Shown: positions 23,690 through 34,557 of the stretch, piece after piece | Position numbering within the stretch: the stretch's first letter is position 1 | Layout: every line of letters begins with the position of its first letter | Assembly (NCBI GenBank): GCA_034231615.1 | Contig: CM067298.1 | Span: 56,200,883 to 56,264,882 of the forward strand | Direction of reading: 5' to 3' | Length of the DNA: 64,000 nt | Origin: Meghimatium bilineatum | Taxonomy: Eukaryota > Mollusca > Gastropoda > Stylommatophora > Philomycidae | Position numbers and translations under genes: made by a program | The notes under the pieces: model-generated | What the model was told of the DNA's origin: nothing | The model's input: the letters and a program-made list of their open reading frames with translations, nothing else | The model's database searches: none

Positions 23690-23900
23690 TATTAGGATTT
23701 CTCAAAGAAGCATCACATTGCTTGCTGAGAGTTCCAATCGCAGCACGTAACTCCCTAGCTTCAAACGGTAGTTCTTTAAACAAAAACATGTTGTAAACAA
23801 GCCTTCATTATCCCGATTCGAACCTGAGACTTCTTGAACACAAAACAAACGGCTCAGCTATTACTCCGCGGAGATCTCCTGACTTGTTTGATACGGACGG
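23690..23900 (-). mobile_element. tRNA-like SINE fragment
   Basis: Minus strand contains ctccgcggagtaatagctga and, about 45 bases later, caggttcgaatcggg, i.e. A-box-like and good B-box-like elements of a tRNA-derived head. Body weakly conserved with 47440-47580 and 52310-52490. Confidence 0.45.
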
Positions 23901-24675
23901 ATATTGGAAATATCATGAACAGCTAATAACACGAATCAAGTAGTGTTATGAACATTAAACGTAGAATAATGTTAGCACTTGACACTATTAAAACAGGAAC
24001 GCAGATATTTTTAGACCATATAAAGAGACATAATAGAATGGAAAGTAGTAGTAGTAGAACGGAAAGTTGACAGTAAACGTTTCGGAATGTTTAGACATGT
24101 AATTTTGCTGCAGTAGGTCAACTCGTTCATATTCGTGATTGAGTTCAAACCGTCCATAGAGAAGAATACACTCAGGAAAGAACACGTTACCTGAAGATAT
24201 TAATTATATGATAATTTTATGTCATGGATTCTCCAATTACAGTTGCACTTCCCTTAGACTTCCAACTAATGAACTTCAGTAAACAAGTTTGTTGCATTTA
24301 TAGGAAAATTACAATAACTGCAATGTTAAGGTAACATCATGAAACATATTTCTTCGGTTTAGAATATCTCACATATATGGTACACATATGGTTTATCCAT
24401 GATAAGATGAAAAGGTGTAAAATATTTTTTCTTTTGTTTTGACAGGCATATTTACACAAATAGATAATTTAATGATTAAAATGTTATCAACAAGAATACA
24501 AAATATGATAATTGATTCATTCTGTACGAAGGGAGGAAATATTTAGCAACTCTAGTCCTATTATTAATCTGTAGTCTCATGTTACCAACTACACCACCTT
24601 GACTAGGCAATAGTATTTGTTCTCTTATTAGTATGAACCATTCCAAACGATTGTATTAATGTGTTCTATAAGAAA

Positions 24676-25053
24676 GTGTATTATATGAATTGTTGGCTGT
24701 GAGGTGTGGAGATATAGAAGACTGGGGAGAAGTCATGGAAAGAGGAAAACCAGCACATATTCTCTAACATCGCTTCATATGAAAAAAAAACTATTACAGG
24801 AAATAAAGATCAAACAAATAAAGTTGTTTGAACATATTAAAATACATCACACCTTGTTGAAGACCTTATTTTAGGGTAAAGTTGGGGAGAGGTGAGTCAG
24901 AGATAGGCAGAGATATACGTGAGAGAGAAACATCACGATATGGACAGGCTACAGTCTAGCAGAGTGCACCACCAATACAAGAGACACGAAATGTTGATGG
25001 TCCGTTGCCGCCAACTTTCGTTGCAGAGATGGCACTTGATGATGATGATGATG
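24676..25053 (+). mobile_element. Non-LTR RT 3' end (family Y)
   Basis: Plus strand carries degenerate IKIKQIKLFEHIKIHHTLLK and the HHDMDRLQSS-like end, then the 3' UTR with tcgttgcagagatggcactt and a GAT repeat tail (25039-25053). ataagaaa at 24668-24675 and 25054-25061 may be the target duplication. 5' truncated. Confidence 0.75.
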
Positions 25054-25062
25054 ATAAGAAAT

Positions 25063-25969
25063 ATAATCTGCGATATTTGACGATGATGGATGTTACTCAC
25101 AAGACCAATCTAAGCCAGAAAGAGTCTTCCACGGTGTGTACAGAGTCACATACCCACTTGTAACACAGTGTGATGGTGTGTGCCCTCTTGGATTTGCAAT
25201 TCTATCATTACTTATAATTAATCAATAAAATCCTCGAACTTATAAGAGCATATGTCAACTAACAAATTGTTTTCAGTCTACACTGTCCTGAGATTTCCAG
25301 TCCATGTTTTTTCCATGTGATGATCATTAACAGCTGTCAGTGTCTTTACTTCTCCAAGTTGTTATATGGCTTCCATAACTTTTTCCTCCCTGTGCACTTC
25401 GTGTCAATGTTAACAGCACAGTTTTTGTCCACCTTAGAGTGTTTCCAGTCCCTCACCACTTTTTAGACATGATTTGTGGGGACATATAATTTTGATCTGT
25501 TCTTGTCCCCCTTCCCTTAATTTCTAATCATCCTTATTTTATAAAATCTTTTCTCAGGCAATTTTTAACAAATTAACAAATGTTTGTGATCTATATTGGG
25601 GTGGGGCGAGGAGTGTTGCATTCAACTGTGTGTCAGTGGTATTCATGCAAAGTCACCATTACCTAGAACAATCACACACATTATAGTTGATGTGCTAAAT
25701 TACGTCACGACACATGGATACATTAATAAATGACTTACCCAGATGTGCAGACAGAAGTATGAAGATCCAAACAGCATCCATGGGTAGAATTTCTCTTATC
25801 AATAATCCTTTCACAAAGATGCGAGTAACAATTCTGCGTAGCATCTCTTGCATGAGTAACGTTCCGAGTCAGATTTGTACATAGTCAAATAAACATAAGA
25901 ATGTCCCTGAAGTCACAGTTACTTATCATTTCCCAAATTTCAATCTGCCAATCACTGAAGTAAAAAAAA
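25063..25969. other. No recognised gene
   Basis: Nothing firm. On the minus strand around 25290-25450 a short stretch reads like an old coding relic, but it is frameshifted and not assignable. Confidence 0.45.
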
Positions 25970-26308
25970 GTTCTAATTAATTATATCTAATCAACAGGTC
26001 CAGTAAGATATTTTCTCCTAGTTCGCAGATTTCTACTTATGCCTAATTAACAAGACCGCATTGACATCTTCTTCTAGTTGGCAAATGTCTAATTAATTAT
26101 GTCGAATTAATGAAACTGGAATGACATCTTCTTCAAGTTGGCAAATGACTATTTATATCTAATTAACAAGACCTGTATGACATCTCCTAGTTCGCAAATG
26201 TCTGATTATAAATCATCAATGCCTTACGTATGATATGTTCTAGTCGTTCGCAGATCTCTACTTTTATCTACTTAAAAAGTCCGGTATGACATCGTTTCCT
26301 AGTTCGCT
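25970..26308. repeat. ~60-bp minisatellite (left block)
   Basis: Five diverged units with tctaattaacaagaccggta and tgacatcttcttctagttgg-like segments. The same units reappear at 27866-27995 beyond the mariner-bearing insert, so one array was split. Confidence 0.85.
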
Positions 26309-26440
26309 TGTGAAAAAAATACACACAACCATACAAATAACATAATCATACAAATAACAATACACAGGAAAGGATACATGTAAGAAAAAGGATACATATT
26401 AACGTTTTACTTTGAGCTAAAACACAGACTCGCTAAACTA
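26309..26440 (+). repeat. Family I repeat, left half (mariner target)
   Basis: gtgaaaaaaatacacacaac through gctaaaacacagactcgc matches, in reverse complement, 30164-30296. The right half continues at 27776-27866 after the mariner. The family has no ORF and no clear terminal repeats. Confidence 0.8.
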
Positions 26441-27775
26441 CGAGGGGGAGTCAATAAGTAAGTCACAAATTGATGTTGGATGGCAGGAAAATGCAGTAGA
26501 TGGTTTCTAAAGCTGTTTATAGTTGATATCATCATAGAACTTTATGTTTATGTTCGCTAGATGGCGCTAGCTGTACCTTGCGCATACGCAGCACAAAAAA
26601 CAAAATGGCTACTGTACTTACAGAGTGTACAATCAATGAACAACGTGCTGTTGTGCGTTTTTTATGGGCAAAAGGACTGCCTGCAAAAGACATTCATAAA
26701 GAAATGCTTCCTGTTTATGCTGACAATTGTTTGTCCCGTAAAGCGGTGCACAGCTGGGTAAAAAAATTTTCTCAAGGACGCTCTAAAATTGTTGACGAAA
26801 TCCGATCTGGTCGTGCTGTTGAAATTGCAACAGACGCATCTGTGCAGCGGGTTGAGGAGATGATTCGAGGTGACAGACGAGTAACGATAGACGCTGTAGC
26901 AGCTGCAATAGGGTGCTCACATGGTTCAGCATACAGCATCATGCATGACCGATTGAAATTTAAGAAAGTGTGTTCAAGGTGGGTGCCCAGACAATTGACG
27001 GACGAACACAAAATGAACCGATTAGGCTTGTCATTGGAGCATCTCTGTCAATACGCAAATGAAGGAGAAGACATGATGAACAGGATTATTACTGGGGACG
27101 AATCATGGGTGCATCACTACCAGCCTGAATCAAAGCGTGCTTCAATGCAATGGAAACATCCTTCTTCGCCTTGTGTCCAAAAATTCAAGGTTACACCATC
27201 AGCAGGGAAGGTTATGCTGACAGTGTTCTGGGATTGTCAAGGAGTGCTTTTAACCAATTTCAAAAAGAAAGGTGACAATGTGAATTCTGAATCATACTGT
27301 GAAGTTCTATCAGTGCTTCGGGATGCAATTCGAAGAAAACGTCCAGGGCTGCTGGCTAGAGGAGTGCTACTCCTTCATGACAATGCTAGACCACATACGG
27401 CTCGATTAACTCAGGAGAAAATAAAAAATCTTGGTTGGAAAATTCTGGAACATCCTCCTTACAGCCCCGATTTAGCCCCTAGTGATTTTCACCTTTTTGG
27501 TCCACTAAAAACCCACCTTGGCGGGAAGCATTTCGCGACTGACGCAGAAGTTGAATGTGAAGTGAAAATGTGGCTTAAAAAGCAGAGCACGCAGTTCTAC
27601 GCAGCAGGTTTGGGAGGACTCATAAAACGATGGGATAAATGCATCAATGTTGGTGGAAATTATGTTGAGAAGTAAAGGGATAATGTATGTGTAAAAATAA
27701 ACAGTTTTCAGGTTTTTATCGTCTTCAGTTTTTTTCTAAAGAGCCATTTGTGACTTACTTATTGACTCCCCCTCG
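26441..27775 (+). mobile_element. Complete mariner transposon
   Basis: 1,335 bp bounded by TA on both sides (26439-26440, 27776-27777) and by 30-bp terminal inverted repeats that are identical, beginning cgagggggagtcaataagta. The single ORF inside is intact. Identical ends, intact ORF and an empty paralogous target (30163-30164) all argue for a recent insertion that could still be active. It sits in repeat I, itself inside a minisatellite. Confidence 0.97.
26605..27675 (+). CDS. Mariner transposase, intact
   Basis: 356 residues from the ATG at 26605 (MATVLTECTINEQ); an in-frame TTG at 26578 could lengthen it by nine codons, but the ATG gives the usual length of about 345-360. Cuts and pastes the element at TA sites. 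N-terminal half: two helix-turn-helix segments (about residues 10-55, AKGLPAKDIHKEM; and 75-115, TIDAVAAAIGCSHGSAYSIM) joined by SGRAVEIAT. Catalytic core: first Asp in TGDESWVHHY, second in LLLHDNARPHTA, third in YSPDLAPSDFHLF, with exactly 34 residues between the second and third (D,D34D). LTDEHKMNRL matches the linker motif. A poly(A)-like aataaa follows at about 27697. No frameshift or stop. Confidence 0.97.
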   Translation: MATVLTECTINEQRAVVRFLWAKGLPAKDIHKEMLPVYADNCLSRKAVHSWVKKFSQGRSKIVDEIRSGRAVEIATDASVQRVEEMIRGDRRVTIDAVAAAIGCSHGSAYSIMHDRLKFKKVCSRWVPRQLTDEHKMNRLGLSLEHLCQYANEGEDMMNRIITGDESWVHHYQPESKRASMQWKHPSSPCVQKFKVTPSAGKVMLTVFWDCQGVLLTNFKKKGDNVNSESYCEVLSVLRDAIRRKRPGLLARGVLLLHDNARPHTARLTQEKIKNLGWKILEHPPYSPDLAPSDFHLFGPLKTHLGGKHFATDAEVECEVKMWLKKQSTQFYAAGLGGLIKRWDKCINVGGNYVEK

Positions 27776-27995
27776 TATTTATAGGTAAACAATTACGTCT
27801 TGGTGATGGAGTTTCTTTAAATTCAGATGGAGGTATCTAAAGTTTTATCGAGTGGAAACATCGATGTCTAATTAACACTTATGTCTAATTAACAAGTCCG
27901 GTATGACAACTTTTCCTAGTTCGCAGATCTCTACTTATATCTAATCAACAAGTCATGTATGATATCTTCTAGTTTGTATATGTTCAATCCGCTAC
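27776..27995. repeat. Family I right half and minisatellite right block
   Basis: 27776-27866 (tatttataggtaaacaatta to acatcgat) is the other half of repeat I. 27866-27995 resumes the ~60-bp minisatellite (tctaattaacaagtccggta, cctagttcgcagatctctac). Confidence 0.8.
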
Positions 27996-28048
27996 TTGAT
28001 TATGTTACTGCTGACTTCCAAAATATTTTCCGCTACCTGCACTTCAGA

Positions 28049-28327
28049 AGCCCTTTTAGCGCGGTTGCCTAGTTCATAGTGAGCGTTCTATCTATCACCG
28101 GTTTACAGCATGCCAGGTTCGAAACCACGTCCAGACAACAACATAAATTCGGGTTGTGATTTCTCGCTTGACGCGACCAATGCTACAGTCGACTCAGCTG
28201 TAAATGAGTACATGTCGCATGAGTTAGGGGAGGTAAAGACAACAAGGAAGGGAACTGGCTACCGCACCTAATAGTTGCTTAGAACATGAAGACGGCAGGT
28301 TGCTGACATGGGACATACATTTATCTT
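28049..28327 (+). mobile_element. tRNA-derived SINE, family D
   Basis: Flanked by acttcaga (28041-28048, 28328-28335). Head: gcggttgcctagttcatagt (A-box-like), then gccaggttcgaaaccacg (near-perfect B box). Body: cgactcagctgtaaatgagt, gaagggaactggctaccgca, tail tttatctt. Matches 41656-41956 on the other strand. Confidence 0.88.
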
Positions 28328-28484
28328 ACTTCAGACCAGAGATGCTGGACATAATTTTTGGAAACAATTAAAGCAGCATGTTTGCCATAATAAACATTGA
28401 TCTAGTTTCTTTCTATATGTCATGTGATTCAAATAAGATTTTCTAGGTAAGCGGCGAAAATTAAATTGAGTACAAGAAACTATG

Positions 28485-28685
28485 TCCGGCTTATGTGGCA
28501 GAGTGGTACCGAGCGTGCCACTGACAGATAGATGACCGTTTCAATTCCCGAGGCAGGTGATTTTGCATCTGGACCGTTCAGAAAGCAATGGTAACATAGT
28601 GTACGTAACTATTTCTTAGAAAACCCTGCAGTCAAAACATTAGGCTTCGGACGCAATGTTCTGAACAGCAAATGCTAGCCACGAG
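28485..28685 (+). mobile_element. tRNA-like SINE, family B
   Basis: tgtggcagagtggtaccgag (A box) and gtttcaattcccgaggc (B box), then ggaccgttcagaaagcaatg. Insertion-like differences from the 18.9-kb copy near 28600-28680. Confidence 0.82.
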
Positions 28686-28750
28686 AAAACATTACCTTTT
28701 TACATAATAAATGGTAAGTTCAAGTTGAGCGTTGTAATAATGGTGTACGG

Positions 28751-28940
28751 CAGAGGTGAGCATTCCTTTTTTGTCTGCGGGCCAGAATGAGTTTCTTTCA
28801 CGTGATATGGGAAGAGAATCTTATTTTTAGTCCTTTTGAAGCTGTAATAGTATTTTAGCTCCGGTGCCAGCGTATTGTCTGGTGTCAAAAATGGTGTGTT
28901 GGGCCGGATATGACCCCATGACGTATTTTTCCATCACTTG
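28751..28940. mobile_element. Degenerate hAT-like MITE
   Basis: Left cagaggtgagcattcctttt and right (reverse complement) caagtgatggaaaaatacg, with tgcgggcc and gggccgga subterminal blocks as in the 20.5-kb element. Flanking gtgtacgg and tgtaaagg could be a decayed 8-bp duplication. The ORF 28700-28888 lies in it. Confidence 0.5.
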
Positions 28941-29479
28941 TGTAAAGGATTGCTTCTGCTTTACATAGACGTTATCACCCGTGATGGCCAATAATGTAAC
29001 TTCCTAAGGTCGAGATGAAGAAATGCTAAAGAGCATTGAAGAGCATTCTAAATGTTATGACAGGCGTTGTTAAGTGTGATAGCGAAAGAATATTGGCAAC
29101 TATCGATCGTGTATTATTAAACAGCGGAAAACAGTTATAAAATCAAATCTGTCGCAACGACCTTAGCATGAATGGCAAGTTATTTATTTACAGCAGTAGT
29201 TCTCAACATAAATACATTCCAGGACCTTTCGGGAAAAATTTTGATTCCTTTGCGATAAGGGTCATAAACAAAGACTTGGCAACCTTTTTCAAGAATTGTA
29301 GATAATTGAACTTTTCAAATATAGTTGAAATATCTCTTTTCTCTTTTCTGTAGTAATCCCACTTTCTTTATTCTTCATAATAGACGGGTCCAACACTCCA
29401 CCCCCTCCTTTCCCCCCATATCATCCTCTAATTTATAATTTCTTTATTCATGTTTGTTAGGTAGTTCCATGTGCGACAA
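28941..29479. other. No recognised gene
   Basis: No ORF or repeat I can name. A cytosine-rich run at 29396-29418. Confidence 0.5.
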
Positions 29480-29835
29480 AGATAGTACACAGGAGACTAT
29501 GTTATTCTTATGTTGTGCGCCTCTTTTGCAAGTTCCTGTAGTTCTTGTGTATTACTTGTGTCAAATATTTTACTTTGTTAATTAATCTGCGTATAGTTTC
29601 TTTTGGGAGACCAACTTATTTTGCCTTCCACAATAAGATATGATAAATTATTTGGGTAGTCTGCATCCGTTATAAGTACGTGGCCGATGTCATTCCAACG
29701 TTTTCGTCTTATACACCTTGACACAAATTCTTGGTATGTTTTTTTCTTCAGTAAATCGCTTGTTTTACAATCTGTCTATTTTATGTTCAGTATTCTTTAA
29801 ATCCTGTAGCATCACCTTTAATAGCTTCCAAAACA
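29480..29835 (-). pseudogene. Non-LTR RT C-terminal relic
   Basis: The minus strand reads, with stops, KTYQEFVSRCIRRKRWNDIG then HVL, and ends in QELQELAKEAHNI. IRRKRWN(x)IGH(V)LR is the conserved gag-like/RT-tail motif of one non-LTR clade. Distinct from family Y. Confidence 0.7.
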
Positions 29836-30061
29836 GATCATCAAAAAGCATATGAAACGAAAAATGTACAACTATTTTTTTCTATTTTCTATTTTATTTA
29901 AACCTACCTTCTTACAGAAGACGTATCTATTGTCCGGGATGCATGTGAAGAAATGTAAAGTACAGTCACGTCAATCTTCTGCGTCTTAATGTTTTCCCAA
30001 GGTCTTGATTTATTGCAGGTTAACTTATGTATTTAGTATATCAAATATTTATTTATCTTGT

Positions 30062-30296
30062 TATCTAATAGCTAATCGATGTTTTCACTCAATAAAATTG
30101 TAGAGTCCTCCATCTGAATTTAAAGAATCTCCGTCACCAAGTTGTAATCGTTTACCTATAAATAGGATTGCGAGTCTGTGTTTTAGCTCAAAGTAAAACG
30201 TTAATATGTATCCTTTGTCTGATATGTATCCTTTCCTGTGTGTTGTTATTTATATGACTATATCCTGTGTATTGTTGTGTGTATTTTTTTCACGTG
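30062..30296 (-). repeat. Family I repeat, empty mariner site
   Basis: Reverse complement of the sequence flanking the mariner: gtgaaaaaaatacacacaac, ggaaaggatacata, gagctaaaacacagactcgc, then tatttataggtaaac without any interruption, to gtgaaaacatcgat. The target TA is at 30163-30164. Roughly 85 percent similar to the filled copy. Confidence 0.88.
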
Positions 30297-30474
30297 AGCA
30301 TCCGACAGTGACAGTGTGTTAGTCGTCGTTCAGTAAGACTTCATTACCTGTATCCCACGTAACTACTATTTTCATACAATTTTACAGCAGTATTACCTTT
30401 TATTGTTTGTCTGATACTGTATCTAGTTTTCTGGTAATTTTCATATTATATCACTGTGGTATGTTATCTTTTAT

Positions 30475-30545
30475 AATGTGTCTACAACCTTTGTTGGTTG
30501 GTTTATTTCTGAACCAGCGATCCATGGGATCATGCCCTGTGGTCC
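30475..30545 (-). mobile_element. Short 3' tail of retrotransposon T
   Basis: ggttggtttatttctgaacc, agcgatccatgggatcatgc and cctgtggtccaat follow the T terminus at 60355-60430 (ctgatccagcggtcaatgag). Very short 5'-truncated copy. Confidence 0.5.
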
Positions 30546-30574
30546 AATCTACAAAGTTAAATGTATTTACTTGA

Positions 30575-30975
30575 CCTAATGAAGCAGTCTACAAGACATA
30601 ATTGAAGCTGTCTTCACGAGATAATGAAACGTTCTACAAGACATAGTGTAACATGACATAATGAAACGTTCTACAAGACCTAATGAAACGTTCTACAAGA
30701 CATAATGAAACGTTCTACATGACCTAATAAACGGTCTACAATATCTAATGAAACGATCAATAATATCTAATGAAACGGTCTGCAAGACCTAATGAAACGT
30801 TCTACAAGACATAGTGTAACATGACATAATGAAACGTTCTACAAGACCTAATGAAACGTTCTACAGGACCTAATAAGCGTCTACAATATCTAATAAAACG
30901 GTCAACAATATATAATGAAACGGTCTGCAAGGCCTAATAAACGGTGTGCATAATCTAATGAAATATGTTTACATT
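30575..30975. repeat. 22-bp minisatellite
   Basis: Unit gacctaatgaaacgttctac plus aa, about 18 copies, with a higher-order duplication (the segment with gacatagtgtaacatgac appears at 30640 and 30817). Confidence 0.93.
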
Positions 30976-31312
30976 AGATAAACAGCTCATAGAATGTCAT
31001 GGGACATGTTGAGATGTGTTCATGAAAAATTCCAGCACAAAATAAAGTATTTAATCCTCAGTGGTAGGAAACAACCCAAAGCTCTGAGCATATGAGGACT
31101 GGTGTAACACATAACAATACGGGGGGGAGGGAGAAATAGATACGCAATGAGCGTTGCAACAAAATACATAACATAACAACATCAACAGTAACGGAAATAG
31201 ACACGGTTTTAGTTCGACTACACTGGATAACACGTTTCAGATAAGTAGATTTTTCCTTGATTTCTATTAGATATTTCTTTTACGTACACTTTCACGCTTC
31301 ATTTTACTATCT

Positions 31313-31410
31313 TTCTCTCTCTCTCTATCTCTCTCTCCTGTTCTTGTTGTATTTGTCTTCTTTTCTTCTTTTTTTCTCATCGTCTCCCCCTTATTAACTC
31401 ATGATCCTCT

Positions 31411-31455
<45 letters not shown>

Positions 31456-31456
31456 T
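31313..31456. repeat. TC and CTA microsatellites
   Basis: (TC)n with interruptions at about 31313-31336 and (CTA)n, about 13 units, at 31414-31456. Confidence 0.9.
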
Positions 31457-31489
31457 TCGCTAAACACTTTGTTGCCTTTCAGCGTCAGG

Positions 31490-32046
31490 GGTAAAAGAGT
31501 TTTCGGGAGATGGCCCTCGTGTATGCTCAATATATTGTGGAATATGTCGCCTCTTTTATTTCAATGGTCCATCGTTTTCGTGGTCGACCTCTGGGCCTTC
31601 ACTGTTTCTGTGTAGCATAGCTTGCTGTGGTATACTGTCTGATGGTAGTCTGCTGATGCGTGCAAACCATTTTATCTGTTATCTCTTAATATATTCCACG
31701 ATTCAGTTGGTGCCGGTTCCTTGTCTAATGTCCTCATTCTCCTATTAGCGATATTCCTAGGATTCAGCGTAAGCATGTCATTTCAGCTGTCACATGTTTA
31801 CTGTTGTCTTGTGCAGTCATTGTTCATAAGTGGCTGTGGTAGCGCAGCGTGGGCATAATTATCTTTTTAAATAGTGTTATTTTGGTGTAGATTTTTTTGT
31901 TTCTGAAGATTGGTGTCATTTGCCCTAGTGCTTGGTATGCTTTACTACATCTATTGTGCATTTCTTTGTTGCTCTTGCCGTCTGTTTTTTGTTGTTATAT
32001 TGCTTCCTAGATGTGTGAATTATGTCACTTGTTTAAGTGTTGTTTC

Positions 32047-32102
<56 letters not shown>

Positions 32103-32480
32103 NNNNNNNNNNNNNNNNNNNNNNNNNNNNNNNNNNNNNNNNNNNNNNNNNNNNNNNNNNNNNNNNNNNNNNNNNNNNNNNNNNNNNNNNNNNNNNNNNN
32201 NNCCTGGACGTTAATTGTTCGTAGCACCTCCTGGTTTGTTTTTTTCGCTGTCCATGGTGTTCTCAAAACTCTTCTATAACACTTTAATTCAAATGATGTT
32301 ATTCTCTTGGCCACTGTTTTATTTAGTGTCTATGCTTCACATCCATATGTCGCCACATGAAATACACATGTTCGTAGTAAACACAATTTGGTTCTTATGT
32401 TAGTACCTTGCCATAGTTTCTTTTATCTGTTTTAATTTTGCCAGCGCCATTATCGATCTTATCTTCATTGCTTCGGTCTC
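31490..32480 (-). pseudogene. Non-LTR RT relics around an assembly gap
   Basis: 31490-31600 (minus) matches the 3' end at 51215-51360 (gggccatctcccgaaaactc, ttttacccctgacgc). 32210-32480 (minus) encodes TSFELKCYRRVLRTPWTAKK then TNQEVLRTI, the RT C-terminal motif. 31770-31900 probably belongs to the same degenerate ORF. The piece is interrupted by (TA)n and a run of N. Confidence 0.7.
32052..32202. repeat. (TA)n microsatellite and 100-N assembly gap
   Basis: (TA)n from 32052 to 32102, then exactly 100 N (32103-32202), a scaffolding gap of conventional size, so the true repeat length is unknown. Confidence 0.98.
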
Positions 32481-32559
32481 TTCTATATTTTTTGTTAAAA
32501 CTCTTTTTATGCTCCTTTTACATTATGATTCTCTTTCTGTAATATTAATTTTTTTATGT

Positions 32560-32610
32560 TACCTTTTTGTCCTGATGAAGACTTTTAGTCGAATCGTTGT
32601 CTGTTTACGT
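32560..32610 (+). other. ctgatga...gaatcg ribozyme-like motif
   Basis: cctgatgaagacttttagtc followed by gaatcgttg has the layout CTGATGA, short stem (gac/gtc), GAA(T)C of a hammerhead core, with GAAA changed to GAAT. I do not see the required stem I/III partners, so this is at most a relic. Confidence 0.2.
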
Positions 32611-33788
32611 TGATGTTGTTGGTATGTTATGTATTTTGTTGTAACACTCCTTACTTATCTCTGATTTAGCCCTCTGCATAAAATAGCAGTATCTTCTATA
32701 GCTAGTGGAACATGTCTACAAGATATAATATAACATTTCTACAAGATATATTATAGCATTTCTACAAGATATAATATAACATTTCTACAAGATATATTAT
32801 AGCATTTCTACAAGATATATAACATTTCTACAAGATATAATATAACATTTCTACAAGATATAATATAGCATTTCTACAAGATATAATATAACATTTCTAC
32901 AAGATATAATATAACATTTATACAAGATATAATATAGCATTTCTACAAGATATAATATAACATTTCTACAAGATATAATATAACATTTATACAAGATATA
33001 ATATAGCATTTCTACAAGATAAAATAAAATATTTCCACAAGATAAAATAAAATATTTCCACAACATATATAAAATATTTCTACAAGATATAATATAACAT
33101 TTCTACAAGATATAATATAACATTTCTACAAGATATAATATAACATTTCTACAAGATATAATGTAATATTTCTACAAGATATAATATAGCATTTCTACAA
33201 GATATAATATAACATTTCTACAAGATATAATATAATATTTCTTCAAGATATAATATAAAATTTCTACAAGATATAATATAACATTTCTACAAGATATAAT
33301 ATAATATTTCTACAAGATATAATATAACATTTCTACAAGATATAATATAACATTTATACAAGATATAATATAGCATTTCTACAAGATAAAATAAAATATT
33401 ACCACAAGATAAAATAAAATATTTCCACAACATATAATAAAATATTCCTACAAGATATAATATAACATTTCTACAAGATATAATATAACATTTCTACAAG
33501 ATATAATGTAATATTTCTACAAGATATAATATAGCATTTCTACAAGATATAATATAACATTTCTACAAGATATAATATAATATTTCTTCAAGATATAATA
33601 TAACATTTCTACAAGATATAATATAACATTTCTACAAGATATAATATAATATTTCTACAAGATATAATATAACATTTCTACAAGATATAATATAACATTT
33701 CTACAAGATATAATATAACATTTCTACAAGATATAATATAACATTTCTACAAGATATAATATAACATTTCTACAAGATATAATGGAGT

Positions 33789-34530
33789 AGTTCTACACTA
33801 TATACGTTTGATGAGGTTTACGATGAAAGCACAGACTATCGGACTAAGGGCATTGGTACGAAAACACAAATAACAATATACAAGACATTTTCTACGTTAC
33901 AATAGTAATGTCTTTTTCAAGAAAATACAAAACAAACAGTGAACAAACAATAAAAACAGTAAAATAATTGCACAATTACAAAACCATTAGAAGGTAGACA
34001 TTGAACAGTGTTATCAAAGTTAACACTGTTACTGTTATTATTGTTTGTTCCCTATTTGATTTCTATATATTTTTTTTATAACTTTAGGTTGAAACGTTGA
34101 AAATGTCGTGTATACTGTTATTTGTATTTTTTCGCAACATTTCCATATAATCTGATAGTCTGTTCGTGCATTGTAAAACACATCACTAGTGTACTATACC
34201 TTCTTATTCTGCGATCGTTCTAAAACTCCTGCAGATTAGCAGGATGTAGTCCGGAGAACGGAATGCGTTGTGTCATGGTTTACAGTATTGCTGCGATATC
34301 TTCTCCTTTCGGCCTTACACATCTGACTTCAGCATGGCTTTGGGTCACTGACCCTATATGGGATGGGACAGCCACCTCCATCCCATAACCTCCTTAGTCG
34401 CTTGTTACAACATACGTGGAAGGTAAACAGTGTTGCTATTCTTTGCTCCCCTTTCGGGCTCCGGCAACACACGAGCGGTACTATACCTAAATACTATTGT
34501 TATACAGTTTTAAAGCAGTCTCACTTGCTA
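33789..34530. mobile_element. Foldback element H, copy 2 (split by family A)
   Basis: Inverted arms: left acaatatacaagacattttc (33875) pairs with right gaaaatgtcgtgtatactgt (34097); centre near 34000-34020. The right arm is cut by a family A retroposon at 34201-34477 and continues to about 34525 (ctattgttatacagttttaa), matching the outer arm of copy 1. Inserted in the 23-bp array. Confidence 0.8.
34201..34477 (-). mobile_element. Family A retroposon, full length with TSD
   Basis: 277 bp, flanked by a perfect 10-bp duplication gtactatacc (34191-34200 and 34478-34487). The left edge ttcttattctgcgatcgttc is the tail seen from the other strand. Internal consensus well kept; nearly identical to the 17-kb copy, so relatively young. 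Confidence 0.93.
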
Positions 34531-34557
34531 TCGATCGATTGTCGTACAGGATATAAT

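Noticed and set aside
25290-25450. Possible coding relic on the minus strand
   Set aside because: Short, frameshifted and without a recognisable family motif.
26578-26604. Upstream start for the mariner transposase
   Set aside because: The codon is TTG, and the ATG at 26605 gives the normal family length.
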